A DNA stretch of 64,000 nt, taken from Tolypeutes matacus (Eukaryota; Chordata; Mammalia; Cingulata; Chlamyphoridae). The stretch is from NCBI GenBank assembly GCA_026826555.1, contig JAKSZT010054573.1:159046-223045 (forward strand), in the 5' to 3' direction. Within the stretch, counting starts at the first letter, position 1. Each line of letters begins with the position of its first letter. The position numbers were made by a program, and so were the translations under genes. This document shows positions 24,099 to 35,429 of the stretch, piece by piece. Below the pieces are notes generated by a model that searched no databases, was not told the origin of the DNA, and was given only the letters and a program-made list of their open reading frames with translations.

Positions 24099-25464
24099 AA
24101 TATATAGGTTTCTATGTAATTCCCTTTTTCCCTCTCTCCCATCTTTCCTCTGCAAAGTACTGTGACTATTTTTGTATTTTGTCATTGATTTTCGCTGCGA
24201 TAAACCCTATTGTTACAATCACAACAAGAAACAAAAACCCAATCAAACAGAAAGCCTCTCTGTAAAGAGTAGAAAACAGAAGGTTGGACCAAAAATGAAA
24301 GGGGACAGGGGAGGGAAAGGGGCTCGGTTTTATTATGAACAGTTCAAATACTGAAAAACCAGGAGATGATGGCCACCCTTTCATTGCAAGGCAAAGCATT
24401 CCGGTATCGCCGTCTCTGTGGTTTGCTTTTAAGTTTCCTTTTTCCTTCTGGGTGCTGGTACTCGCCTCCATCTTCACGTGCTTGGTGTTTTTGTTACGTG
24501 TTTTTCTTTGAACTTCATGTCATGTCCTCCGTTCGTTTGCCCTCCTGTCCTTCCCACACAAGCAAAATACCCCCTCGGTGGAGCCAAGAGGTGGCGCAGG
24601 ATGGCTGTGTAGTGGACAGGAGAGCCGAATGCCCTCCCATATCCCTGCGCCATGGGATGTCCTCTTTCCCGTTCTCGAAGATGGGGAGAGGCTGGGCTCT
24701 GCCCTGCTGCGTGGGGCTTGTCCCAGTGGTGACAGTCCTCACTTGGCTGAACGTGGCTCTTCTGCCCTGCTCCAGACACCCCTGCAGCGCCAGCTTGTCG
24801 CTCCCGGAGGACGACAATGGCCTGCTCATGCCGGGAAGGTTACTCCAGAAGTGCCGGGCCTTGTCTGCACCTGACACTTCCTTGGCATTGATCATCACAG
24901 GGTTGCACTCGAGAAATCATGAGATGTCCCTCTTGTCACTGACGCCCACGGCCACCATGTTCTCAAAGAGCCAGAAGAAGGGGCAGCCAGCTCCCTCCTC
25001 GGGCCGCGCCTCACACAGGAGGCGACGGAACTCAAAGAGCCGGCCAGTGCCCTCGCAGGGGCCCTTGAGGGCCATGTTGACAACGAGGAGACTACTGCAG
25101 GAACTGACCTCAATCACCAGATCAAGCGGGCCCCACTCCCGGAGATGCTTCCGCGAGATGCAGCGGACGTCCCCGACGTACATGACGTTGCCCTGGTGCC
25201 ACACCATGCCTGCCGCGACAGAGTCCTCACATACGTCCGAGGCAATGCAATGGTCCACCTGGATGCCGAGCTCTTCCAGCACCAGGAGCCCTGTGGCAAT
25301 TCCATCCAAAATAGACAGCACCCGGATGGGCTTCCTCTTGGCGGCTGGGACAGGCAGGTAAACCTTTGGGGGCTCAAACTCCTAGCCTCGGTTATTGGCG
25401 AAGAACACCTGGAGCCAAGAGGGCCAGTGGTCCCGCCGCAACAGCAGCCCGGAGGTGCTCTTGT

Positions 25465-26522
25465 GCGTGCACGTGGCAGTCCCAGGGGTCCTCCTCGACG
25501 GCCACCCAGGCGGCCCTGGCCCCCCCCAGGAGCTCCACACACTCCAGGCAGAAGCACCTGCAGCAGTTGCTGTTCCCACACACCAGCACCTCGCGCCCGC
25601 CACAGCAGGTGGTGCAGCAGGAAGGATGGCCATCGTCGTACTGGCATGCATGCTCCAGGAAGCGGTTCTTGCAATTCTGGCATGTTCCCCCGAAGGAGAG
25701 AGGGTGCTCCAGGGTGATGTCGAGACTCCCACAAGAGATGCACGTGTCCTTGATGCACTGGGACACCAGCTGCTCTCTCGTGAGCTCATCCAGGATCTCC
25801 TTGACCTGGGGCTTCTTGGGTGTGCCCTTTTGGGGCTTTTTGGCCGGTGGGGGTGGTTTCCAGGCAGCTGCCTCAGGTTCAACCCCGAAGGCCGTGTAAA
25901 CTTCTTGGCAGGGATCCGTCTCCTCTCCCGGTGGCCCCAGAGCCTTGGGGCCAGAGGGCTGGAAGCCCCCGAGTGCCCATTCGATCCTTTGCTTGCTCTG
26001 CACCTCCATGGCCTCAGCAGGGGCACTTACCTCTGTCACGGCACACTGGAACAGCTTCCCAGCACGGCCGCTGGCCACGCGCAGGACTATGTCGACGGCT
26101 CTGCAGTGCGTGGGCTGCCTGCGGTAGGCGGCCTGCTGGAACGTGCTGAAGGAGCTCAGTGGCATGAGCTTCTCAACGCACATGGCCGAGAACTTGCCAT
26201 CTCCAAACCACATGACCCAGCGAGCACCTTCAGCTGCTCGCCTCTGGCCCATCGTCCTCCAAGACACAACACGGCCTGGCCACCAGGAGAAGCCACGCAG
26301 GTTCCCCCACACCAGCTCCCCGAGGCCAAAGCCCCGCTCGGACGCCGGTTCATCATCAGCTACTTTGGCGGCGCTCTTGTCCACTGCATCAGCCCTCACG
26401 GGCGTAGGCGTGGCGGCCCCAGTGCGGGCTGTGGGGTCGGCAGGCAGCTGTGCAGCAGGAGGACGGAACTCCTCTAGCTCCTGAGACTCCCCGGACCCCT
26501 GGTTTTCTCCCACGACATTCAT
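25465..26522 (-). CDS. Residual PWWP-ADD open frame inside the DNMT3A retrocopy
   Basis: From the DNMT3A2-equivalent Met the frame is open for about 352 codons before the frameshift at about 25,465, then runs about 24 further out-of-frame codons to a stop at 25,392. The upstream frame is open to 26,693, but that part is not DNMT3A. Gaps relative to human DNMT3A in this part keep the frame: one residue lost in the SSFCSAF segment, about six before CISCG, and one in YDDDG. Most zinc-binding Cys residues of ADD are kept, but the last Cys-x-x-Cys reads Cys-x-x-His. A product would bind chromatin at most and could not methylate DNA. Whether it is transcribed or selected cannot be told from the sequence; a neutral relic is equally possible. 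Confidence 0.4.
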
Positions 26523-26560
26523 TACTGCAATTACCTTGGCTTTCCTCTCAGCCCGTAAGG

Positions 26561-27219
26561 CCAGGTGCAGCCCCTCTGAGGTCTGGTTCCATAAATGACA
26601 TTTTGAAGATGTTTTAAAATGAAAGAAGTTGTTAAAGAGGAAACTGACTGTTTCAGATTTCCTGCTGTCTGAGTATAACTCTTCACAAGTCACACACTCA
26701 CTGCAGAGAAAAAAAGCTATTTACAAAAAAATGTTAAAAACACCTCCAATTAGAAGTCGACATTTATATGATTTTAAAGAAATACCAAAGATTAAAATTA
26801 GAAGATCGCACCTCTCAGTTTTGTGCAAACCCTGTCCAAAAACTAGGGTATGAGAAAAGTAAGTGAATTTTGAGAAGTCATCTTCAATTTGGTTCCTCCA
26901 TTATACAGACATTTATCTCCAATCGTGCCATTAAAATACACAGTTCCTTAGAAGACATGACAGGGAGTCCAATTTTGGGATTATGAACAGCAAAGGCAAT
27001 GTATCTGACACTTGGGTTTTACACCGTGCATCCCCTTTTGAAGAAAAAACCACTTTTTACCTGTGAAAAAGTGATAGAAAAGAGGTTTAGCAAAGGGTGA
27101 AGAACTAGGTGGACCACTTAAGGCGGCACATGCAGAGCCCTGGAAAAGCCCACCTGGAGGGGCTTAACAGACAACAGGTGGAAAGAGGCTCGGCCAGGCA
27201 GCATACTCATTCTTGAAGG
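26561..27219. other. Flank upstream of the DNMT3A retrocopy, no call
   Basis: AT-rich sequence from the 5' break of the retrocopy up to a hAT relic. No target-site duplication or promoter could be identified. Confidence 0.5.
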
Positions 27220-27535
27220 GCCCAACAGTAAATATTTGCAGCCTTTCGGGCCATATGGCCTCTGGAGCAACCACTCAATTCTATCCTTGTAGCTTGCAAG
27301 TAGCCATAGCAACATGTGACTTGATTGGCATGGCTGTATTCTAATAAAACTTTATTTACAATGAAATCTGAGTTTCATATAATTTTCATGCATCATGAAA
27401 TATTATTCCTCTTTGGATTTTCATCACCAACCGCTTAAAACTGTCAAAGCCATCTTTAGCTCATGGATTGTATGGAAACAGGCATTGGGGCTGCAGTGGC
27501 CCGTGGGCTGTGCTTTGCTGACCCTCATTTTAGAC
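27220..27535. mobile_element. hAT-type DNA transposon relic, interrupted
   Basis: Contains CAACAGTAAATATTTGCAGC, TTTCGGGCCATATGGCCTCT, CAACCACTCAATTCTATCC and ATTCTAATAAAACTTTATTT, then after a gap TGGCCCGTGGGCTGTGCTTT and GCTGACCCTC. These are the two parts of the same mammalian hAT family seen at 7,890, in the opposite direction. Confidence 0.65.
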
Positions 27536-27558
27536 AGCATGTGTCATGATTCGATTCT

Positions 27559-27658
27559 TTTTTTTTTTTTTTTTTTTTACCGGGAGGTCCCGGGGATTGA
27601 ACCCGGGTCCCTCCATATGGGAGACAGATGCCCAACCAGTTGAGCCACATCCGACCCA
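27559..27658 (-). mobile_element. tRNA-derived SINE with 11-bp target-site duplication, antisense
   Basis: The minus strand has a head GGGTCGGATGTGGCTCAACT, a B box GGTTCAATCCC and an A tail seen as about 20 T on the plus strand. It is flanked by perfect repeats GATTCGATTCT at 27,548-27,558 and 27,659-27,669, the hallmark of L1-driven insertion. Confidence 0.92.
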
Positions 27659-27669
27659 GATTCGATTCT

Positions 27670-28854
27670 ATTTCTATCATATAACCCAAAAAGATTAATT
27701 TAAAATGGACCTTTGATGGGAGTGTCTTTCTTCCAAAGACCCTCCTGTTGGCTAAAAAAAAAATTAATTAGATCAAAACAGTTGTGACTGTGAAAATGGG
27801 CACCAGCCAATTTCTGAACTTGCAAATTTTAGAGAATAAATATTTGCTCTCTTTTTGTAAACCAGGTTCAAACCCTTAGCTGTGAAATTAAAAAATGTAC
27901 TCCACTACCTTCAAATTCAAAGGTGTTCTTCTGAGACACTTCCTGGTGGAACAGAGGCATTTCCCAGATACAGTCTCAGAAACTCAAGTTTCTGGAATAT
28001 CTGAACGTTAGCGGAACCCAGAAATGCTTAAGCAGCTTGTTTCCTTGGAGAATTGGGCTGCATGATAGCAAAATGGCACATGGTTAATTAAATTCTTATT
28101 AGCTTATGTGGTTGGCAAATGAGCTAGATGTCCTTGCTAAGTCAGGGTTAATCATAAAAATCATTTAAAAACTTAATACATCATGTGGTTCCGTGGTGTT
28201 CGGGACCGTGCTTGTGGTTTTAAAGCAAAAGGGGTAAGAAGCCCAAGAAAAAGCACAGGTATTCAGATCTAATGCAGGCTGACTCACTGCTCTCCACCTC
28301 AGGTGAAGCCTGCAAAGTCAAGGCTAAAAAGGGAAATTTCAGCAGAATTCTTAGTGGGAGGAGGAGGAGGAGAAAATGGCATCCACGCATTTTCTCTCAA
28401 AAAGGCTCCAGACGGCATCTTCACCAAATGCTGATGTCCTAACAGCTGTAAGTCTCTATGGAAATACAAAGGGTTATGAAATGCCTTTAGAAAGCTTTTG
28501 AGCTCTGCAAGTTTCCCAAAGGCGCCTTTCTGACGTCTGCATGCCCTTGGGCAGGATGCCCAGCCAGCTGTCTCCCCAGTGAACTCACCCAGACCCCAAT
28601 GCCCCATCCCAAGGCACCCACCCTCATCCTGGTCCTGGCCACCATGGCATGTGCACTCGGAGGTCCGAGTGGCATCTCCAAGGCTGCAAGTCCTTCACCA
28701 GGCCGCTCAGCCTCCCCATCCCTTCTCTGACCCACCTGTGCCAGGAACGGATGCCCCAGTTCCTGCCAGGAACTGATGGCAGACCTCACGCTTCCCGAGT
28801 AAAGACACTCGCCACGGGTGTTGTCGAGGGTATAATGGTAGCCCCCAAAGGACA
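27670..28854. other. Intronic sequence without a call
   Basis: No gene or named repeat is supported. A 162-codon minus frame (28,487-28,975) runs into the neighbouring MLT1 LTR and is not protein-like. Confidence 0.5.
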
Positions 28855-29235
28855 CAGGCTCCTGGGGTCTGTGCGTGAAGCCTTCTTTGAAAAAAGGGTC
28901 TTTGCAGGTGCCATTAAGACAAGGTTCTTGAGATGAGTCAACCTGGACGAGGGTGGGCGCTAAATCCAACGGCAACGGTCCTTAGAATAGAAAGGGAGAA
29001 GACAGACAAACACGCAGGAAGATGGACACCGAGACTGGAGTGATGCCACCACGAGCCAAGGGATGTTGGGAACCCCCAGAGGAGAAAGAGGCAAGGAAGG
29101 CATCTCCCCTAGTGCATCCAGGGGAGCGGACACCTCGATTCCAGACCTCTGGCCTCAAGAAATGGAACAGAATCCACTTCTGTTGTCTGAAGCCACCCAG
29201 TTTATGGCTGTTGGTATGGCAGCCGTAGGGACCTT
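28855..29235 (+). repeat. MLT1-type LTR (ERVL-MaLR fossil)
   Basis: Landmarks in order: AAAAAAGGGTCTTTGCAGGT, GTTCTTGAGATGAGTCAACC, GAGGGTGGGCGCTAAATCC, GACTGGAGTGATGCCACCAC, TCTGGCCTCAAGAAATGG, ACTTCTGTTGTCTGAAGCC, ACCCAGTTTATGG. A diverged solo LTR without retroviral genes. Confidence 0.85.
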
Positions 29236-29549
29236 GCATTCAGGCATCCTGAACCTGCCTGCTGTCTCCACTGAGCTATCATAGTTGAAGATGGGCTCTT
29301 CTCCTGCCTGGGACCCAGGTGGAGCCTCAACAAGCCCACAGCTCGCCCAGCAGCCCGGCAGCTTCTGAAACATACACCACAATAAGGGACTGCCCTGATT
29401 CTCCTTAGTTGGGGGAAGCAACGGGGGGGTTTCAAGCCCAAACTCATCATCATCATTTCCTACAAGGAACCACATGTCCACTCCCACTCCCCATCTCTCC
29501 GTGGGACCCCCCCCCCACCCCGGTGATGGCTCGCTCCCATCACGCTGGT

Positions 29550-29935
29550 CGCCTTTACGCTCTTCAAGGTCCTGGAGCTGAGTCCTGCCACGTGCCCTTT
29601 GCACATACTGTCTCATCTGCCTGGAACACCCTCTCTGGGCTCCTCGTTGGCTGCAACCTCCAGACTTCAGCTCATCTCTTACCTCCTCCGAGAAGCCTTC
29701 TTATCTACCACAAACGTGGAACCCCCAGCCTCAGCCACTTGGGACTGCCACCTTGTTTGTTTCCTTCATAGCATTTATTACTATCACTCATTACTATTAT
29801 CTTGTTTATATATCTACCTTGCTGCCTATCTCCCAAATAGCATGCAAGCTCCAGCAGAGCAGGGCTCTCTGTACTCGCAATGCTTAGCCAGGTACCTGCC
29901 AGAGAGGGATTCATAAGCAGTTTCGTGAATATGCA
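29550..29935 (+). repeat. L2 LINE 3' end
   Basis: Landmarks of the L2 3' end: GCACATACTGTCTCATCTGC, CTGGAACACCCTCTCTGGGC, CTCATCTCTTACCTCCTCCG, TTCATAGCATTTATTACTAT and TAGCATGCAAGCTCCAGCAG. The order is collinear. Confidence 0.8.
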
Positions 29936-32039
29936 GGAATGGGTCAGATGCGTACCTCCTAGAGGCCACCAAGCACTGCACCTTGCCTCTCCCTGGCTCC
30001 TGGGGCCTTGCAGGGCCTTGCAGAGTTTCAAAACAAGCACTAACGACACACACCCGCTTTAAAGGGTCCTTCAGCTCCCGATGTTTCCGAACCCAGAGGC
30101 TTCGGCGCCTCCGAGCCTCCCCTGGCTTTGAAACGACGCCTTGCTTCTCTCCAGCCCACTGCACAGGAAACTCAAAAACTTGAGCTCCCCTTGACTCCCC
30201 CATCGTTTTCAGAAGCAAACTTAAAAAGATAAGGCCCTCTGGAAGCTTTATAAGGCTTTGCTGCACTGTTTGCAAATAAAAAACCCAGAACAAAGGGCGT
30301 CCCTCTGACACCATCTCTCCCGGGAAGCAGAAGCGAAGCAGAAGCGGTCAGGGCTGGATGCAAAAGGAACTCAGACAAGCTTTGTGAGCTCTGTGACCTC
30401 AGCAGGATTAGCATGAGATGTGTGTGAACTGCAGGCCTGAGAGAATCAATACATGGCCACGGGGACTTCCTCCCTTGCCAATCTGAGCTGGGGCAGAGAG
30501 GGAGCCCGTAAGAGCTTGGGGGTCTACCTGCTCCCTTCCCCTTTCTGGACTGCCCTGGGGGTGTGTGTGGAGGGGGTCAGGAATCCCCGTAGGCAAGCTG
30601 ACATTGACGGTAACCCCCCCAGGACATGGAGGCCAGCAGGCTCAGGTACCTGACAGGCACCTGCCCGTGCTTTCCCCTCAGTCTAAGAAACCTAAAGGCT
30701 GATGTCCCAGAGCCACCCGAGCTCTGCCCTCGCCACCTGGAGGCGCTGTCGTCCGAAAGGTGTTTTAGGTTTGCGCCCAGGCCTGTGGGAGCTGTGGCCC
30801 GGGCTCGGAAGCTACACGCTTTAATGAAATATTACAGACTGATGAAGCAGGCGCACACAGCGGGCGCTTGTTTTCAGCGCATGAAAACCAAGCCAGGTGC
30901 TTTAGAAAGACGAGGTTAAGTGTGAGTCATTTTTTTAAAAATGCTCCGGCATTAGGTGTGGGTGAGAAGACCACAGAGGCAATCGAGACAGATGCAGAAA
31001 ATGAGTTATCTGTTCAGGTTTCTTTACGTTTCCACGTGAAGGAAAGAGAAACTGGAAAGCAGGTGAGGTGTGCTGGTGGGTGACTGGGAACACGGGGGAA
31101 ATTCCAGGCAGCAAATCCTCCTCAGGACAAAGGCACTGGCCCACCCTCTAAAAATCAGAGGGGCCTGTGCAGTCACATGTTTTAAATTAAAGCAAAAAAT
31201 AAATAAAATTAAGACGCGTCTTGTCATTTTTTATAATTCCCAGCTTTTACTGACATTTTCAATTAACATACCAAGGCTCAGAGCCAGATTTTTGGGAAGG
31301 GGAGCCTTCTACTGTCCTTTCATACAAAATTGCCTACATTATCTTTGTGTGATAAATACCTTGTTTATAATGCACATAAATCAAGACGTGATTAGTGCCT
31401 GGACCATGAAATTGTGCATAGCTGACAGCGATTACTCAGTTTTTGGAAAAGCCCAACGTTCAAGGGCTGTAACTTTAAAACGCAAACCGAAGGAAGTAAA
31501 ATCACCAAATTATGCCAACGTCCCTCAATGCTACACTCTAAGACCCCTTTACAAAACACAAGTGTCCAAACTGAATTTATAACACTGATCAACGAAGACT
31601 ATTTCCATTACGGCCAGCTTCTTGGCATTAGGAAAGGATATATAATGGAATTCTTGAAATAAGTTGTCTTTCCTCTGCATTGAATACATTAAACTTCTAA
31701 GATTCATTTATGCCAGCATTTATTTTCTGAATACAGGTCTCTGAAGGAAGACACGCCTATGTAATATGATAAATAAATAAAAATATAACACATAATGCTG
31801 AACCATTGCCCCTCCCAGCTCTTCTGCCTTCAAGGATCAGTTGAAGACTTCTCTCCCCCAGGAAAGCTTTCGGTCAAGCCATCTTACTCCAAGGAGATGA
31901 CTTGCTCACGGGCTCCCAGGACAGCCTGTGCGTACCGCCATGCAGGACTTACACCAGTGCACTATGATAGTTTGGTTACATTTCCAAGTCTTCCTCCAAG
32001 TACAAGCCCAAAGACCCTCAGATCTTTCTGCATTTACCT
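29936..32039. other. Intronic sequence, mostly without a call
   Basis: A possible short L2 fragment lies at about 31,800-31,870 (CTGCCTTCAAGGATCAGTTG). A 170-codon plus frame at 31,070-31,582 has no recognisable domain and spans AT-rich sequence; I do not support it as a gene. Confidence 0.45.
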
Positions 32040-32212
32040 TCTTTTCCAGAGGCTCTCAATGGGGCCATCTCCCCAGCCCCGGGGACATCTGGCCATGTCT
32101 GGCTGTCACAAGTGGGGGAAGGGGGCATCTAGTGAGTAGAGGACAGGGAAGCTGCTCAACGTCCTACAGGGTGTGGCACTGCCCCACAGAGAACGGTGCT
32201 GAGGTGACAAAC
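32040..32212. mobile_element. MER5A (hAT-Charlie) DNA transposon relic
   Basis: Reads GGCTCTCAATGGGGCCATCT, GGGGACATCTGGCCATGTCT, GGCTGTCACAAGTGGGGG, GGCATCTAGTGAGTAGAGG, GCTGCTCAACGTCCTACAGG. Close to the MER5A consensus. Confidence 0.88.
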
Positions 32213-32685
32213 TATGCTCTCCCTGTGACCTCTGGGAAGCCAGCTTTCATGCTCTGCACAGGTTTAAGCCTTTCTCTTTCTCCTGCGTCTTCTAAATGAA
32301 ACCATCATCATCCTGGTAGGAAGCCAACATGGCTGAGTTTTCCAGTCTTCAAAGACCACAATGGGCTCATCAAAGGGAGTGTGGCCTCATGGGCCGGCCA
32401 GCATGCTTCCATCCTCTAAAGCTATCGTCCTAATAAAATAACCCGAATCCTCAATTCCCCAGGCACCCCCCCAATTCCACAGGAAAACTCCAAAAGAAAA
32501 ACACTGTAGATAAGCCACTCTATTTTTTTTTTTCCCCCAGAGATATTGTTTAATGGAGACACCATTATATTCTAAAAAGTTTTAAACTTTCTAGATAAGC
32601 AAGATATACAAGTAAACTTGACATTCAGAAATAAAAATCATATTTCAATATTGCCAGTGTTTTCCCCATATCATATCCTTTAAAT
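32213..32685. other. Intronic sequence without a call
   Basis: Mixed sequence with a T run at 32,523-32,533. No gene or named repeat recognised. Confidence 0.5.
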
Positions 32686-33105
32686 TTTTTTTTTTTTCCA
32701 CCTCATTGTTATAATTTCTTGCATTGCAAGAATCACCATATGTGAGCAAGAGAATACCATCAAGTCCACTCTAGTCCATAGTTCTTCCCCCAATCCAGAG
32801 GCGACTGGGATGGTGATGTCCACTCCAACTCCAAGTGAGAGAGGGCTTATATCCCATGGATATGGTGGGTGGGATGATCCTGCCTGCAGATGCAGGCCCT
32901 CTCCATTCCCTGGGATGGCCATTTCCCATCGTTGTCTCCTCACCAGGTGACTTGGATGAGTCCATTGAGCTGTAGGGTAGGAGTTGCAGCTCCACCTAGA
33001 TTTCATGCACACCTGGCACATAGGTAGGCGGGAGGCTCCAGTCTCTGGAATTATACCTAAGAAACTCCAGCATCACATGTAGGTTTGAATAGAAGCACTC
33101 TGTTA
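32686..33105 (-). mobile_element. Antisense fragment of the xenarthran L1 3'UTR
   Basis: The reverse complement matches the L1 3'UTR block at about 42,440-42,820 closely (shared GGAGCTGCAACTCCTACCC, CCATATCCATGGGATATAAG, ATTATAACAATGA). It ends in a run of 12 A (T run 32,687-32,698 on plus), so for this copy the transcript end lies right after the block. No ORF2 is included. Confidence 0.88.
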
Positions 33106-35429
33106 TTTTAATTAGCAGGTAAGATGACACTGCTATCAATACGCCATAATTACTACAAAGATATTTATATTGAGAACATCTTCTTCAAAAAGATGGAAAA
33201 ATAAACAAACACACCAAACACCTAAGGATGATCCAAGGCTCATGGCCTCAACGCACCTGACCTTACGCTCTGCAGAGGACATTTGTACGAGGGCCTGTTG
33301 AGTCCTGCTTCACACCCACCCACCTGGGGTATCTCCAGAGGAAGCTTTGTGGAGGGACAGAGGGGGAGGTGAGAAAAAGAGTACACGGCTGAGGATTTAT
33401 AAGGCATCTATTCCAAATCCAGCATCTTGCAGATGCCAAAACAACTAGCCAATTCAGGCAAAAACTAATTGATCAAATTAAAACATGGTGCCTTGCAGCT
33501 GTTCCTTCTACCTCCCCCATCTCCCCAGACTGGATTTTAATAGCTCAATTAGCTAAGATGGTCTTACACAGATGAAGTATAGGTCCACATTTAAATACTC
33601 GTCCTAAACGGACTTTTATACATGCACATCTGTTGTATAAAAGTCCACCATAAATTTAAGAAGTAATTAATTACACATTTCAATTTAAAGGGCTGGGTTT
33701 CTTTTCATTGACCACTTGTTAATTTCTATGGGTTATGCATCAACATTTATCAGTATGATCCGCACCAAATGGAAATCAACCATGGCAGGTTAACAGGTAC
33801 ATACAGAAATGTTATACTGGGTAAAAATAATTACAATGAAGTATAAAGCTCTCTGGAGAAAAAAACAGTATATAAAAGGCTTAGTAATATTCAAAGTGCT
33901 CTACCTGCATCACTTTTCAACAGCACTGCCATTGTAAGAAAACATAACCCTGATCTGCCTCTTTGGGTGGGAACACATTATTTAAACAAAATCAGGAGCT
34001 TCTTGTTAATGGGCTCAATTCTACTCTCAACCATTACTCCCCTTACTCAACCTGCATGGTTATAAAGTTCAATAGCTTAAATGAGACCATGCCGGGGAAA
34101 AGCATTGCATTTGTTCATTTCTACACAAAGCCCACGAAGAATCAATTTCTTTTTACAGTCTTTCTAATTGGCAAAGGTACCCTAGAGTAATTTCTTCCTA
34201 ACCAAGCACTATTATTCAAAGCAAAATGGTGTTTTACATATTTCCCCCAAAACAAACATTAATTTAAATCGACTTGAGCTTTCTAATTATGTGGCTCAAA
34301 ATGATGAACAAATAATTCAAATATACCATAATGAAAATGTAAAATATCAAACCAATACTTTTCTGTATGTTGTTCTTTTGGGAGTGGGCCATGCGATGGT
34401 AGCTCTCCTTGGTAAATAAGGGAAAAGTGAAATGTGACACTTCTTGACTGACTACCTTACAGGTAAGGAACATCCCCCTCCCCCCTCTGCCTCACTGCTC
34501 CTCAGGGACTGGACTGTGGACGTGATGGCAGGAGGCAGAGCAGCTACCTTAGAGGCAAGACAGGACAGGATGCTGGGATCGCCCTTATGAGGCTGTGTTT
34601 TAGGGGACAAGAGTCCCTCACTCCCACCTCCAAGGCTACAGAGAGTTACATCACTGACCACCAGCTAATTGTTTAATTATCCACCTCGACTTCCAACTTC
34701 TGCTCTAGGAAGGTGAAAAGCTCCTGATGAAATCTGTACCACACAAAGAAATTTATCAACAGAGAAAAAGGAGTGAAAAATAAAAAATCATAGCTTCCAG
34801 GGATTTCCATGTCAGGATCCTAGGTCTTCACATGATCCTAATCATTTCAATGTCTGAATGGACAAATACCATTTGCCTCTCCATTTTGTAAACTTATTTT
34901 TCTAGATTTGGAACCAAAGGTTTCATTCTCTGGAGCCCAGGCGTGTCTTACTACATAAAACAAATCTGGAAGAAAGCCTTTTCATCAAAGGAGGAATTCC
35001 TAGCTCTAATTCTTAGTAACCTCATGGTCACAGCCCAACTGTTTAATCCGTTTGAGACCCTTAACCTGAACTGCATAATGGGAAGAACCGTTTTTAGCTC
35101 ACAGGTATGCTGCAGGGATTTAAGAAACAAAACAGAACGGTGTAAACAGTGAGCCTGGCTCTTGCCTTCTCTCAGCCAACTCTTGATAAACCAAGTGGGG
35201 AGGGGCTCGAAGGAGGGAGCACGGGGGTACCACATTTGCAAATGACCAGCCACTGAGCACACTGAGGAAAAGGACCCACAGAAGTGACTCATCCCGTGCA
35301 TGGAGGAGTTTTAAAGGTTGCTGGATGCCAAGGCTATGGGCGACTTGCTTGGGTGGAGTCCACCACTTTTTCGTGTGCCTGTGCCTTTGAATTTTAGTTA
35401 GGCCTGGCAGGCAGCAGGACATGCTGCAG
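33106..35429. other. AT-rich intronic sequence without a gene
   Basis: No gene or named repeat recognised. A perfect 13-bp hairpin is at 33,610-33,646. Confidence 0.5.
33610..33646. repeat. Perfect 13-bp inverted repeat with 11-nt loop
   Basis: The left arm GGACTTTTATACA (33,610-33,622) pairs perfectly with TGTATAAAAGTCC (33,634-33,646). No function is evident. Confidence 0.92.

Larger units (their letters stand above)
23180..26560 (-). pseudogene. DNMT3A pseudogene: DNMT3A processed retrocopy (5'-truncated, catalytic half broken)
   Basis: DNMT3A is the nuclear de novo DNA methyltransferase. Here its coding sequence runs without introns over about 2 kb and continues into its 3'UTR, so this is a reverse-transcribed copy. 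Homology starts near 26,560 (AERKAKVIA). The Met matching the DNMT3A2 initiator is at 26,520-26,522. One frame stays open to about 25,465 and covers PWWP ([11 protein letters not shown] near 26,280; [20 protein letters not shown]) and most of the ADD zinc domain ([20 protein letters not shown]). A 2-bp loss at about 25,465 removes the last ADD Cys pair (CYMC) and shifts the frame. The methyltransferase part follows with a stop at 25,382-25,384 (CAG to TAG) and another at 24,917-24,919 (CGA to TGA). The catalytic SPCN loop reads SSCS. About 22 residues are missing near 24,607, and the native stop after YFACV is lost. [12 protein letters not shown] identifies DNMT3A rather than DNMT3B. The 3'UTR match is recognisable to about 23,180 and is interrupted by a SINE. 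Confidence 0.93.

Noticed and set aside
24474..25321. DNMT3B or DNMT3L as parent of the retrocopy
   Set aside because: The segments [19 protein letters not shown] and [10 protein letters not shown] match DNMT3A and are not found in DNMT3B; the presence of a methyltransferase region with ENM and DKRDIS excludes DNMT3L.
24366..26484. Long plus-strand frames (331, 190, 177 and 360 codons) across the DNMT3A region
   Set aside because: They are GC-rich antisense shadows of the DNMT3A retrocopy, which is clearly recognisable on the minus strand.
28487..28975. 162-codon minus frame
   Set aside because: It overlaps the MLT1 LTR at its start and has no recognisable protein features.
31070..31582. 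170-codon plus frame
   Set aside because: No domain, signal or splice context recognised; AT-rich sequence with biased composition fits a chance frame.
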